This document shows, one piece after another, positions 17,834-27,059 of a stretch of 49,710 bases of DNA. The position numbers and the translations under genes were made by a program. The stretch's first letter is position 1. Each line of letters begins with the position of its first letter. The stretch is taken from contig DKWX01000055.1 in NCBI GenBank assembly GCA_002491945.1, positions 1-49,710 on the forward strand, given 5' to 3'. The notes under the pieces were generated by a model. That model was given only the letters and a program-made list of their open reading frames with translations, had not been told where the DNA came from and ran no database searches. The DNA comes from Porphyromonadaceae bacterium UBA7141 (GTDB lineage: Bacteria > Bacteroidota > Bacteroidia > Bacteroidales > Muribaculaceae).

Positions 17834-18835
17834 TTACTCAGCCTTGCCTTCAGAGCCAAGCACGTTGATGATTTTGTGCTTGTAGAGTTTCTCCATCTCG
17901 TCGCGGGCCGGGCCGAGGTATTTGCGGGGGTCGAACTCTGCGGGCTTCTCGTTGAAGACTTTGCGCACGGCAGCTGTCATGGCCAGACGGCTGTCAGAGT
18001 CGATGTTGATTTTGCAAACATCCATCTTGGCTGCCTTGCGAAGCTCTTCCTCGGGGATACCGATTGCATCGGGAAGCTTGCCGCCGTTGGAGTTGATGAT
18101 GTCTACGTATTCCTGAGGCACTGAAGATGAACCGTGGAGCACGATGGGGAAGTCGGGCAGCTTGGCCTCTACACCCTCAAGCACGTTGAATGCCAGAGGC
18201 GGGGGAACAAGACGGCCTGTCTTTTCGTCGCGTGTGCACTGTTCGGGTGTGAACTTGTATGCACCATGGGATGTGCCGATAGAGATGGCGAGGCTGTCGC
18301 AACCTGTGCGTGTCACGAAGTCGATAACCTCCTCGGGATCTGTGTATGTATGATGGTCGGAGCTTACCTCGTCTTCCACTCCTGCGAGCACGCCGAGCTC
18401 ACCCTCTACAGTCACATCGTACTGGTGGGCATATTCGACTACTTTCTTTGTCAAGGCCACATTCTCCTCGTAGGGAAGGTGCGAACCGTCGATCATCACT
18501 GAAGAGAAACCGTTGTCGATGCAGTCCTTGCAAAGCTCAAACGAATCGCCGTGGTCGAGGTGAAGCACAATCTGAGGACGCTCCCAGCCAAGTGACTTGG
18601 CATATTCCACAGCACCTTGCGCCATGTAGCGGAGCAGAATCGGGTTGGCGTAATTGCGAGCGCCTTTCGATACCTGAAGAATTACGGGCGATTTAGTGTC
18701 GGCAGCTGCCTTGATGATGGCCTGAAGCTGCTCCATGTTATTGAAGTTGAAAGCCGGGATGGCATAGCCTCCGTGTACGGCCTTTGCAAACATCTCTTTG
18801 GTGTTGACCAGACCGAGTGATTTGTAATCTACCAT
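17834..18835 (-). CDS. fbaA: Class II fructose-1,6-bisphosphate aldolase
   Basis: A zinc-dependent aldolase that interconverts fructose-1,6-bisphosphate with dihydroxyacetone phosphate and glyceraldehyde-3-phosphate in glycolysis and gluconeogenesis. It has 333 residues. Motifs are AFNFNNMEQLQAI near the N-terminus, the zinc-binding HLDHGDSF, GFSSVMIDGSHLPYEENV, EGELGVLAGVED and the late VLHGSSSVPQEYV and CKINIDSDSR. This arrangement fits the class II type found across Bacteroidota. The start MVDYKSLGLVNTKEMF is typical. It appears to be transcribed alone or with the small lipoprotein gene after it. Confidence 0.95.
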   Translation of the reverse strand: MVDYKSLGLVNTKEMFAKAVHGGYAIPAFNFNNMEQLQAIIKAAADTKSPVILQVSKGARNYANPILLRYMAQGAVEYAKSLGWERPQIVLHLDHGDSFELCKDCIDNGFSSVMIDGSHLPYEENVALTKKVVEYAHQYDVTVEGELGVLAGVEDEVSSDHHTYTDPEEVIDFVTRTGCDSLAISIGTSHGAYKFTPEQCTRDEKTGRLVPPPLAFNVLEGVEAKLPDFPIVLHGSSSVPQEYVDIINSNGGKLPDAIGIPEEELRKAAKMDVCKINIDSDSRLAMTAAVRKVFNEKPAEFDPRKYLGPARDEMEKLYKHKIINVLGSEGKAE

Positions 18836-19205
18836 GGTAAATTATATAGTTTGATTATCTTTATTATTTCTTTATTATTACTGTAACAATCATGACTCGC
18901 GGAGGGGACGCTCCGCACTGCAAATTTAGTAATTTTTTTGCAATCCCGCCTTATCCTGCCAAAATATTTAATGAAGTCGTTTAAACTTTTTCAATAAAGT
19001 CGTTTAATCTTTTTTCAATGGCAAGATTCATTAAGTTTTTAGCAGTTTTAAACACCTGAATGGGATGCATCGCTGTATATGCGGCCGATGAAGGGATTTC
19101 TATATGCCGGGATATTAATGGCGATTGAAATTGAAGAATCCGGTTATCGTCTCTTTTGGGGTTCCCCATAAAAAGTTTGACCGACTTCCGCGTCGCCGGT
19201 GGAGT
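18836..19205. other. Gene-free region upstream of fbaA, with a -7 element and a repeated motif
   Basis: On the minus strand TAAATTTG (18928-18921) is a full -7 element about 90 bases before fbaA, without a clear -33 partner. Upstream of it lie two imperfect direct repeats of about 23 bases (18970-18992 and 18993-19016). They share AAGTCGTTTAA on the plus strand (TTAAACGACTT on the minus) followed by a T-run and C. They could be regulator-binding sites for fbaA or a chance duplication. The rest, up to the phosphatase stop at 19206, shows nothing I can support. Confidence 0.5.
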
Positions 19206-19940
19206 TCAGTCCACTTTCGGCCCGGCTGCCACACTTAGTATCCGGTCAAGCGTCTCGCGGTGGCGGGGTGCCGTATCCAGATGCCGCTGTGTGGCGGACA
19301 GACGGTGAAGGTCTGTGCCGGTGAGTTCTGCCATTCCGTTGCTCAACAGCCATTCGGCCTTGCCGCGTGCTGTCTCGCCATACATCCCTACGGTCGACAT
19401 CATGTTGATCTGGAACAACACGCCCCTGCGACGCAGGTCTTTGTAGTCGGCCTCGTTCATGTAACGGTAACGCTCCGGATGAGCCAGTATGGGGTAATAT
19501 CCCGCCGACTGGATGCCGTCGATCATATCGTCGAAGTCCATCGGGGGGGTGAAGTAGGATGTCTCTACAAGCAGATGTGTCCCATCCTCTCCTATCGGCA
19601 TGAGCTGACGCGAGTCGAGGCGGTCGCGGAATAGAGAGTCGAGCATATGCTCTGCGGCAAGACGGAGTTCCACTTTGCCGTCCCATGCCTGCTGCAGTGC
19701 GGCGAATCTCTCACGGAGTCCTTCGGGTGTGTTCGGATAGTCCTCCATGATATGCGGTGTGAGCCACACGCGCTTCACTCCCATCTCTTCGTAGGTTCGC
19801 AGAGTGGCGAGCGATGTCTCCATGTCGGGCACTCCGTCGTCGACGCCGGGGAGGATGTGGGAGTGCCAGTCGGTGAATCCGTTCATTATACCTCCTTTAA
19901 GGAGGGTGGCAACGCGTTTTTTAAAGGGCCATATTCCCAT
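19206..19940 (-). CDS. CpsB/YwqE-type PHP-domain tyrosine phosphatase
   Basis: A manganese-dependent phosphatase of the PHP family that dephosphorylates the tyrosine-rich tail of Wzc-type autokinases and so resets polysaccharide export. It has 244 residues. Metal ligands are visible in order: DWHSHILPGVDDG near the N-terminus, WLTPHIMED, AAEHMLD, ETSYF, ILAHPERY and the terminal GTDLH. The gene follows the Wzc-like kinase by 78 bases on the same strand, as expected for a kinase-phosphatase pair. The start at 19940 gives a short basic leader, MGIWPFKKR. Confidence 0.92.
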   Translation of the reverse strand: MGIWPFKKRVATLLKGGIMNGFTDWHSHILPGVDDGVPDMETSLATLRTYEEMGVKRVWLTPHIMEDYPNTPEGLRERFAALQQAWDGKVELRLAAEHMLDSLFRDRLDSRQLMPIGEDGTHLLVETSYFTPPMDFDDMIDGIQSAGYYPILAHPERYRYMNEADYKDLRRRGVLFQINMMSTVGMYGETARGKAEWLLSNGMAELTGTDLHRLSATQRHLDTAPRHRETLDRILSVAAGPKVD

Positions 19941-20018
19941 AATTTCGTTTTTTGGTGTGGTGTGTCAATGAGTGTCGCGGCGCATTACCCTCAGATACGC
20001 CGAAGAATAGCCCGAGGG

Positions 20019-22424
20019 CTATTCTTCAAGCGACTGATAGTTGCCGTAAGTATAGTATGAGCTGTGTGCGGCTTCGGTGCCGTTGAGGAGTATGCTCATA
20101 CGTGTGAGTTTCTTTTCGTTGTAGAGAGTGGTGAGGTCGGCTATGGCCTTGCGTTCGAGCAAACCCGCACGCACCACAAATATTGTGGCATCCGCATAGC
20201 GGTTGAGTATCTGTGTGTCGACCACTACATTGACTGGCGGGCAGTCTACCATTATCACGTCATATCTGTCGCGCACGGCATCAAGCAGCTTGCCGAACTC
20301 TTCACCTTCAAGCAACTCTGCCGGGTTTGGCGGACGCTTGCCTATCGGTATGATATCAAAATCATTGAACCCTTCTACAGGATAAATGATACGTTCCGGT
20401 TCTGTGACGTTACCGGTCAGGAATGCCGCCAGACCGCGGCGGGGAGACCCGACATATGTCGACAATGAACCGTGGCGCAGGTCGCCGTCGATGAGCAGCA
20501 CGCGCTTGCGTTTGAGCGAGAAGGAGGCACCGAGATTGTAGGCCACAAAGGATTTGCCGCTGCCGGGATTGAACGATGTCACCATCAGCACCGCATGCTC
20601 GTTGGATTTGCCTAACATGAGGTCGATATTGCTGCGCACCACACGGAATGCCTCGTTGGGCACATCACGCTTGCCTTCGGCCACGATGGGACGCGGCGTG
20701 TCGATTTCTTTCTGGCGCTTGCGCTTGCTCTGAATGAGTTTGCGCAGACGGTGCTTCTTGCCGATTTGCGGTATCTCGCCGATAAAGGGTATCGGAAGAT
20801 TCTCAAGGTCGCGGCGTCCACGCACTTTGTTGTCGCACACGCTCACGAAGTATATCAATACTGCGGGGAGCATCACGCCGACCACGGCACAGATGAAAAT
20901 CACCACGAATTTACGCGGAGCCACGGGCACTCGCGGGCCGTAGGGAGGAGTGATGATACGTGTATTGTAGGCGTTGTAACCGAGTGAGATATTATTCTCT
21001 TCCCGTTTCTGAAGCAGGAAGAGGTAGAGGGCCTCTTTTACGGCCTGGTCGCGCTTGATTGAGCCGAGATAGCGCACCTGCTCCGGGGTGGCGGAAAGCT
21101 GAGTCTTGTTCTGGGCGTCGGCCCCCTCGAGGTTCTTGAGATTGGCCTGAAGTGTCCCGACCTGGGCATTGACCGATTTAAGCAGCGACTCGCGCATACC
21201 CTTTATCTGGTTGTTATAGTCGGCCACTATGGGGTTCTCCTCCGATGAGTTTGACAGAAGATTGTTGCGGGTCAGCAGCAGGGTGTTGTAGTCGGATATC
21301 AGCTTCTCGAGCGCTACGCTTCCCATTCCCGTATTGACCGGCACGACAGAGCTATGGTTGGATGGATTGGCTATATAGTCGCGAATATATTTCGCCATGG
21401 CAAGCTGATTGCTCACTTCGAGTATCGATTTGCTCACCGCCGCCCCTTCTTCCATATATTTGCGGGCTGTCTGCTCCACATCTGGTATCATCTTGGAACT
21501 CTGATAGTCAGCTATGTCGGTATCCACATCGCGAAGCTCGCCGATAAGAGACTTGAGGCGTTCATCGATGAATTTTGATGTAGCCACGGCCATACGGTTT
21601 TTGTCGCGAAGCCAGAATTCGTTGTATACCTCCACAACGGTGTTGAGCACATCGGTGCTGCGTTGCACACTCACATCATCCATCGTAAGGTCAATCACTT
21701 CGGCATCGGCGTTGGCGAGATCTCCCTTCAGTTTGGCACTATAGGTCTCGACAGCCCCGGCAATGCTGCCCACTGTCACTCCGATGCGCATCTCTTCCGT
21801 GCGGTTGTTGGTGTAGGAGCCGTTGGGACGGAGGGCAATCTGCCCTATCGGTGTGGAGATATTGCCGAAGCCGAGTTTGCCTTTCACTTCCTTGTCAAAT
21901 TCCTGGACTGTGCCGTCGGGAAGATTCTTCACAAATTTATCGAGCGTGAAGGAATCATCAGGCCGCAGTGTCATCACGAATCCGAAAGACATGGGTTCAT
22001 CCGACTGCGGCACCACCACTTCCATCGGCGATGTCTTGCCATAAAGGGTGGTATTCCGGGGAAATCCGAGTCCGGTGACATTGATATTTAGTCCGAGTCG
22101 GCGCACCACTTCATCCATTACGGCCGGCGACTGAAGCGAAATCAGCTCATTGTAGACGTTGGTGCTCGCACCGCCGAGTCCAAACCCCTTGAATGCGCTT
22201 GCCACATCGAGTCCGGCACTATTGTTCTCATCCTGTATCAGCACCGACATCGTGCGGCTGTACATCGGCTGCTGACGCACTACGTAAAGCACACCGAGCG
22301 CCACGAAAAAAATCACTGACAGCACAAACCATTTCCATTGCTCAAGGCATGCAATCAGGAATTCTTTCAGTGAGAAAACATTCGCGTCGTCGGCCACAAC
22401 GACTGTCTGGGCATTCTTTTCCAT
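20019..22424 (-). CDS. Wzc-type polysaccharide co-polymerase and tyrosine autokinase
   Basis: An inner membrane protein that controls the chain length and export of surface polysaccharide. It has 801 residues. The first membrane segment (about 30-48) follows a short cytoplasmic start. A long periplasmic Wzz-like region with coiled-coil stretches comes next, then a second membrane segment, then the cytoplasmic BY-kinase domain. The kinase has Walker A NPGSGKS, LLIDGDLRHG and Walker B VIMVDCPP. The C-terminus has three tyrosines in SSYYTYGNY, the expected phosphorylation cluster. It lies between the Wza-like lipoprotein and its presumed phosphatase. Confidence 0.95.
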   Translation of the reverse strand: MEKNAQTVVVADDANVFSLKEFLIACLEQWKWFVLSVIFFVALGVLYVVRQQPMYSRTMSVLIQDENNSAGLDVASAFKGFGLGGASTNVYNELISLQSPAVMDEVVRRLGLNINVTGLGFPRNTTLYGKTSPMEVVVPQSDEPMSFGFVMTLRPDDSFTLDKFVKNLPDGTVQEFDKEVKGKLGFGNISTPIGQIALRPNGSYTNNRTEEMRIGVTVGSIAGAVETYSAKLKGDLANADAEVIDLTMDDVSVQRSTDVLNTVVEVYNEFWLRDKNRMAVATSKFIDERLKSLIGELRDVDTDIADYQSSKMIPDVEQTARKYMEEGAAVSKSILEVSNQLAMAKYIRDYIANPSNHSSVVPVNTGMGSVALEKLISDYNTLLLTRNNLLSNSSEENPIVADYNNQIKGMRESLLKSVNAQVGTLQANLKNLEGADAQNKTQLSATPEQVRYLGSIKRDQAVKEALYLFLLQKREENNISLGYNAYNTRIITPPYGPRVPVAPRKFVVIFICAVVGVMLPAVLIYFVSVCDNKVRGRRDLENLPIPFIGEIPQIGKKHRLRKLIQSKRKRQKEIDTPRPIVAEGKRDVPNEAFRVVRSNIDLMLGKSNEHAVLMVTSFNPGSGKSFVAYNLGASFSLKRKRVLLIDGDLRHGSLSTYVGSPRRGLAAFLTGNVTEPERIIYPVEGFNDFDIIPIGKRPPNPAELLEGEEFGKLLDAVRDRYDVIMVDCPPVNVVVDTQILNRYADATIFVVRAGLLERKAIADLTTLYNEKKLTRMSILLNGTEAAHSSYYTYGNYQSLEE

Positions 22425-22546
22425 CTATATCTCGATATCTTTTCTCTTAAATCTATTTTCGGGGTCGCCGGGGCTATCGGTCTCAGAGACTCCCGTGTTT
22501 TGTATTATATGTTGCTGACAGTGCTGTCGGCCGGTCTGTCAACGCA

Positions 22547-23395
22547 TCAACGGGCCACATTCACTATAAGTACAGCCACAGAAGTCAGCACCGATACGAC
22601 CGACATCCAGAATCCGGCCGAAAGCGCGGTGTTGCCGTTGACGGTGGTCTCACGCTTGCGGTAGTCGTTGGGTTCTACATAGACCACATCATCCTGCTGC
22701 AGATAGAATGCGGGACTATTCATGAGTTCGCTCCCTTTAGTGAGGTCGACCACGTATATCTTAGTTGTGTCGCCTTCGTTACGCAGTACGCGCACATTCG
22801 TGCGCTGCCCCTGGATTGTAAGGTCGCCGGCCATAGACAAGGCATCGAGCAGTGTCACTTCGTCGCGGTTCATCAGATAGCGTCCGGGCACTTTCACTTC
22901 TCCGAGCACACTTATACCTGTGTTGATGAATTCCACCACTACTGTAGGGTCCTTTATCAGATTACGCCCCATCAGTTCCCCCTTCACGAATCCGGCGAGT
23001 TCGCTGCGGGTCATCCCTTCTACATGCAGCTCGCCGAGCACGGGGAAATCAATATTGCCCTGCGGATCCACCGTGTAGCAGTTGATACCCTCGTTGGCTA
23101 TTCCGTAATTATAGTTGGAATTGGAGCCGTTGTAGATTGTGCCTCCCTGACCAAGACGACTCGTGATGGAGGGGAGGTTGAACAGGGCGGCCAACTGTGG
23201 GTCTTTTGAGCTGACTGTGATTTGCAGCTTGTCGTCGGGACGCACCTTAATCTGCCGGCGCGCATGATTCTCAACTTGAGTGGCAGTCTGGAAATCATCA
23301 AAATACGCTATTTCTTTCGGAGTGCCGCAGCTCCCCAGAAGCAATACGAGAGCTGCCAGCAGCCCTATATGTAAGGAGTATTTCCTTGTATTCAT
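22547..23395 (-). CDS. Wza-like polysaccharide export lipoprotein
   Basis: An outer membrane lipoprotein of the polysaccharide biosynthesis/export family, forming the exit route for the polymer. It has 282 residues. The signal peptide ends in the lipobox LLGSC. A Poly_export domain follows (IKVRPDDKLQITVSSKDP), then a SLBB-like segment (GEVKVPGRYLMNRDEVTLLDAL). A C-terminal hydrophobic stretch (AGFWMSVVSVLTSVAVLIV) fits the membrane-spanning end common in Bacteroidota members. The gene follows the WecA-like transferase and precedes the Wzc-like kinase. Confidence 0.93.
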   Translation of the reverse strand: MNTRKYSLHIGLLAALVLLLGSCGTPKEIAYFDDFQTATQVENHARRQIKVRPDDKLQITVSSKDPQLAALFNLPSITSRLGQGGTIYNGSNSNYNYGIANEGINCYTVDPQGNIDFPVLGELHVEGMTRSELAGFVKGELMGRNLIKDPTVVVEFINTGISVLGEVKVPGRYLMNRDEVTLLDALSMAGDLTIQGQRTNVRVLRNEGDTTKIYVVDLTKGSELMNSPAFYLQQDDVVYVEPNDYRKRETTVNGNTALSAGFWMSVVSVLTSVAVLIVNVAR

Positions 23396-23557
23396 GATGC
23401 AGTTATATTCAGCGTTTAAGCCCCGTCGGGGTGTGCGGTCCGGGAATTGCAGCCCGCACTCTGTCAGACGGTGCAGTTGTTAATCATTAGTTTAACGCGC
23501 CATCATGGCGTTTATTACCTTTGCCACATCCATTCATATCCATCACCGTTCTTCGGG

Positions 23558-24688
23558 TCACTCATAGAGGCTATATCCGAGTCTCTTCTCACGCTTGCGT
23601 ATCATTTGGGTCAGTGCCACATTTACCGCAATCCATATTGTGATATCAAGGAGCACAAGAAGGTTGATATCGACCATCGCAGAGAGTATCAGATTGATGG
23701 CAAGCAGGAGCATCGCAAAGCTAAGTATCACGGTCAGCGCCGCTGCCGGCGACAGTCCGAGGGCAAGAAGCTTGTGATGGATGTGGCAGCGGTCGGGCAT
23801 AAAGGGATTGCGATGGCGACGAAGACGGCGACAGAACACGCGGGCCACATCAAAGATGGGCACCAGGAGCGGAGAAATCCCTACTATCATCGGGTTGACA
23901 TCAGTAAATTCATCTTTGGCAAAGGGGTATTCGACCACGTTGATTGCCAGAAACACCAGCACCATGCCGATAGTCAGCGACCCTGTGTCGCCCATAAATA
24001 TCTTTTTGCGACGCACGGCCTTGCCGAATACATTGTAATAAATAAATGGCAGCAATGAACCTAACGCTCCAAATGCCACCATCGAATATATATATCTGCC
24101 GCCGAGATAGAATACCATCCCATAGAAAAGCAGCGCCAGGGCAGACAGCCCGGATGCCAGTCCGTCGATGCCGTCAATGAGATTGATGGCGTTCACCACC
24201 ATCACTACGGCCAATATCGTCACAGGCCACCCCGCATAGAGCGGGAGGGCGTCGAGTGTGAAGAGTCCGTAAAAATCCGACACCCACACTCCTGAACCTA
24301 TCAGCAGCGCAGACGCAAGTATCTGAAAGAGAAATTTCGCGCCATAGCGCACTCCGATAAGGTCGTCGGCTATCCCCACGAGAAAGAGAAGCATCAGCGA
24401 GCATATCAGAAACAACAGAGGCACAAGCGTCATATCAAGGGCGGCAACCATCTCTCCGCTGTTGACAATCAGCACAAGTCCCACGGTGGCCAGTACGGAG
24501 AAAATGATGGCCGGAACAAAGGCAATACCCCCCAGACGCGGCACCTCTCCTGTGTGGACCTTGCGGGCATCATGCCCGTCGAATAGCCGCTTGCGGAAAG
24601 CGATTACCAGAATCTGGGGTATCAGCATACCGGTCAGAACTAATGCCAGACCAAAAGTGAGCAGATTATTTATTAGCCAGTGTTCCAT
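23558..24688 (-). CDS. WecA-like polyprenyl-phosphate sugar-1-phosphate transferase
   Basis: A multi-pass membrane enzyme of the MraY/WecA family that transfers a sugar-1-phosphate, typically N-acetylglucosamine, onto undecaprenyl phosphate as the first step of a surface polysaccharide. It has 376 residues and about ten hydrophobic segments. Signature loops are present: HTGEVPRLGG, GIADDLIGVRYGAKF, NAINLIDGIDGLASG, MGDTGSLTIG and the His-rich MPDRCHIHHKLL. It is the first gene of the operon with the Wza-like, Wzc-like and CpsB-like genes. The exact sugar cannot be told from the sequence. Confidence 0.93.
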   Translation of the reverse strand: MEHWLINNLLTFGLALVLTGMLIPQILVIAFRKRLFDGHDARKVHTGEVPRLGGIAFVPAIIFSVLATVGLVLIVNSGEMVAALDMTLVPLLFLICSLMLLFLVGIADDLIGVRYGAKFLFQILASALLIGSGVWVSDFYGLFTLDALPLYAGWPVTILAVVMVVNAINLIDGIDGLASGLSALALLFYGMVFYLGGRYIYSMVAFGALGSLLPFIYYNVFGKAVRRKKIFMGDTGSLTIGMVLVFLAINVVEYPFAKDEFTDVNPMIVGISPLLVPIFDVARVFCRRLRRHRNPFMPDRCHIHHKLLALGLSPAAALTVILSFAMLLLAINLILSAMVDINLLVLLDITIWIAVNVALTQMIRKREKRLGYSLYE

Positions 24689-24777
24689 AAAGTTAGCAGC
24701 GCCTTACAGCTGTCGTGGCCGCAGGTTATGGCGCGTCCGGCCACTACGTGCGGCAGATGCCTACGTATCAGCGTCTG

Positions 24778-24785
24778 CAAAGGTA
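24778..24785 (-). promoter_or_regulatory. -7 element of the exopolysaccharide operon
   Basis: TACCTTTG on the minus strand is a full TAnnTTTG match about 90 bases before the WecA-like gene. No clear TTTG is seen 19-21 bases upstream, where an A/T-only tract lies. Confidence 0.55.
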
Positions 24786-24921
24786 CTATTTTTTTTTGAA
24801 TTATACCCTATATTCCTGCTCAATCCATTCGCCCCCCAACTTTCTTTTTGGAATCTTTTTTTATTTTTAGAGGATATTTGTGCCATCGTCAGCCACTCTT
24901 TCGCTGTGATTGCGACATGCA

Positions 24922-24972
24922 GCCCCCCTTCTTCGCGCCGCTTTTGCGAATTGAAGAAGGGGGGCGATTTTT
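24922..24972. terminator. Strong 13-bp hairpin with a T-run on the plus side
   Basis: A perfect 13-bp stem, rich in G and C (24922-24934 with 24953-24965), has an 18-base loop and is followed on the plus strand by GATTTTTTAT. On the minus strand it lies 48 bases after the stop of the secreted protein at 25013 but is not followed by Ts there. It probably separates that gene from the exopolysaccharide promoter. As a T-run terminator it would act only on plus-strand transcripts, for which no gene is visible. Confidence 0.65.
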
Positions 24973-25012
24973 TATCAGTTTTCTCTTTGCTGTCTAAGCG
25001 CCGATGCACTTT

Positions 25013-25885
25013 TCAGCGCACCATAACGGTCATAGTGCTCTCGGCCACCTGCACAATATAGACTCCTTTCGAGAGTCCGTCATACACTCCGTCACGCCCC
25101 CGGCAAGCCACGCCGTCGGCACCGAATACACGCACCCGGGTGGCATCAGCCCCTTTGACACATATCTCGCCGCAACCGGCCTGCACCTCAATCCGCGCAT
25201 CGGAGACGCCCTGCATCCCCGTATATCCGGGAGCACGGTATACCACTTCACCTTCCGATTCCACCAGCAGCAACCGGAATATCACTCCATCGATGCCATC
25301 GCCCCAAAATGTGTGAAGAGGGCCACCGTCGTTTCCTACTCCTTTTAGCCATACAGACTTTTGCAAATAATCCTCCGAATCATTCTCATAGTCATCTTTT
25401 GAATGGAAGTTGAGCATCTTCATTTGCGCCACGGAGTCAGCACAATCATTGGCCATGATTTCATCACATACCAGATATTCCGCTACGGGACTGATATTAT
25501 CATATTCGATTGAACCGTTAAACCACCATACTGTACAGTCATCTCCTGATTGCAGCGAGAAATCATAAAGAAGCCGCCAATCCGAGCCGTCCTTATCCGT
25601 AAGGAAGTAGACTTTATCTCCATCAACCCTTAAACATGTCATCAGTCTGGGAGTCCCGTCACCATATTTGCGCCACATTTCCATGGCCTTAAATCCGCCG
25701 ATTTCCATCTCCTGTCCTGTCCATTCACGAACCTCTTCAGTCTTGCTGCCCGGACCGATAGAAGACGCTTCATAAATCCATATGGTACCCGGACGGAAAT
25801 AGTTAGGGGATTCTGCAGCTACGGCTGCAGTTGATACCATCAGCATAAACGCCACTACCAAATACAAGAACTTTATCTTTCTCAT
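25013..25885 (-). CDS. Secreted protein with T9SS-like sorting tail
   Basis: A 290-residue protein with a signal peptide (KFLYLVVAFMLMVSTAAVAA) and a short mature start with GTIWIYEASS. The last 70 residues follow the type A sorting-domain pattern (ARIEVQAGCGEICVKGADATRV..., then GVYIVQVAESTMTVMVR). The middle has many Asp and Trp residues and no recognised catalytic motif. It resembles the frameshifted protein at 796-1568 in layout. It begins 10 bases after the C10 protease gene and is surely co-transcribed with it, so the two may act together at the cell surface (inference). Function unknown. Confidence 0.75.
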   Translation of the reverse strand: MRKIKFLYLVVAFMLMVSTAAVAAESPNYFRPGTIWIYEASSIGPGSKTEEVREWTGQEMEIGGFKAMEMWRKYGDGTPRLMTCLRVDGDKVYFLTDKDGSDWRLLYDFSLQSGDDCTVWWFNGSIEYDNISPVAEYLVCDEIMANDCADSVAQMKMLNFHSKDDYENDSEDYLQKSVWLKGVGNDGGPLHTFWGDGIDGVIFRLLLVESEGEVVYRAPGYTGMQGVSDARIEVQAGCGEICVKGADATRVRVFGADGVACRGRDGVYDGLSKGVYIVQVAESTMTVMVR

Positions 25886-25895
25886 AACATCAGTC

Positions 25896-27059
25896 TTAGT
25901 TTAGAACACTATCAGCTATCTTCACCGCATAATATTCAGTAGGAGAAAAATCACCGGCTTGAGATTCAAATACTGAACCATCAAAATATCCATTGCAATA
26001 GCCTCCCCATCCCCAATCACAATGCATGATAGGTTTAATGACTCTTCCGGAAAAGATGCAATACTGACAACCATCAATTATCCAAGAATGACCAGACCCC
26101 TTGACATTTACAATATATCCATCCACAAGATACATTGCAACCGTTACGCCATTATTATACGGACTCATGCTTGAAGGTTTAAAGCTAAGCCTCTCAAGCA
26201 AGTTTCTTGCTTTAATTGTCTGTGTTCCACTCTTAGTTGAATCATATTCCATCTCTACATCTTTCCCTATCCAATACAATAGCTTCGCAATTGAATCTAC
26301 AGCCCTATTATATGCATACGAGACATCAACACCAACTATTCTTTTTGCATTATTCGATCTTGTTGATTGAGACGACGAGCTAAATCCTTCTCGAATGGAT
26401 TTCAGCTTAAACAATGAATTATGATATCTCAAGGTATCAGCACTGTAAAGCATAACCGTTGCACATGCTACTGCGACACAGCCAGCAGGAGGGGATCCTA
26501 AGTCTGAATGCTCCATGACAATATACTTATTAAACGGAGCTCCCTGTCTCATAAACCCTTTTACTACAGGTGACACAACTGCGCAAGACTCCAACTCTTC
26601 CTCGGGAATTTTACTTTCTCCTCCTTTGGCAATGGCATTTCGAAGATAATCGCCTATTCTATCGCAAAAGTTCTCTTTTGCAATTACATTCTCACTCGTA
26701 AAATATCCATTGTCAGAATACGCCAATATCGGAGAAACTCTGTTATCGGCAGCAACTATTGTAAACCCACCATTATTCCGGTAGTTGAATATATAGGCTA
26801 CTGTATCAGATCCAGTGTGGCTGCGAGTAGATACGTCTGTGACATAATCCACGCCGGCAAGATTGAAACAAGATGATCTTGTCCCGGACTTAACTCTAAA
26901 ACTATCACTGATCGCAAGAGCTTCACTCTGCGATATTTTGAATCCATCATATTCAGCGTTTTCTGCAATGGATTCATAGGATGGCATCAAAACTTCTCTT
27001 TCTTCGCAACTATAAAGAAGTATTAAAAATGCCGCCACGAAGTAAATTAGATATTTCAT
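25896..27059 (-). CDS. C10 (streptopain-like) cysteine protease lipoprotein
   Basis: A surface or periplasmic cysteine protease of MEROPS family C10, related to SpeB and to Bacteroides Bfp proteases. It has 387 residues from the ATG at 27059. The signal peptide ends in lipobox LYSC (Cys18). A Spi-type propeptide spans roughly 30-150 and should keep the enzyme inactive until cleaved. The catalytic Cys194 lies in PPAGCVAVACA and His324 in GSGHSWIIDG. The segment CDWGWGGYCNGYF (347-359) supports the fold. The coding sequence is noticeably more AT-rich than its neighbours, which hints at acquisition. It is followed after 10 bases by the secreted T9SS-tail gene. Confidence 0.9.
   Translation of the reverse strand: MKYLIYFVAAFLILLYSCEEREVLMPSYESIAENAEYDGFKISQSEALAISDSFRVKSGTRSSCFNLAGVDYVTDVSTRSHTGSDTVAYIFNYRNNGGFTIVAADNRVSPILAYSDNGYFTSENVIAKENFCDRIGDYLRNAIAKGGESKIPEEELESCAVVSPVVKGFMRQGAPFNKYIVMEHSDLGSPPAGCVAVACATVMLYSADTLRYHNSLFKLKSIREGFSSSSQSTRSNNAKRIVGVDVSYAYNRAVDSIAKLLYWIGKDVEMEYDSTKSGTQTIKARNLLERLSFKPSSMSPYNNGVTVAMYLVDGYIVNVKGSGHSWIIDGCQYCIFSGRVIKPIMHCDWGWGGYCNGYFDGSVFESQAGDFSPTEYYAVKIADSVLN

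Noticed and set aside
18981..19169. A 62-codon minus-strand frame between fbaA and the phosphatase
   Set aside because: Its end is made by the direct repeats (two copies of a LNDF-like string), it has no family likeness and no promoter; more likely chance.
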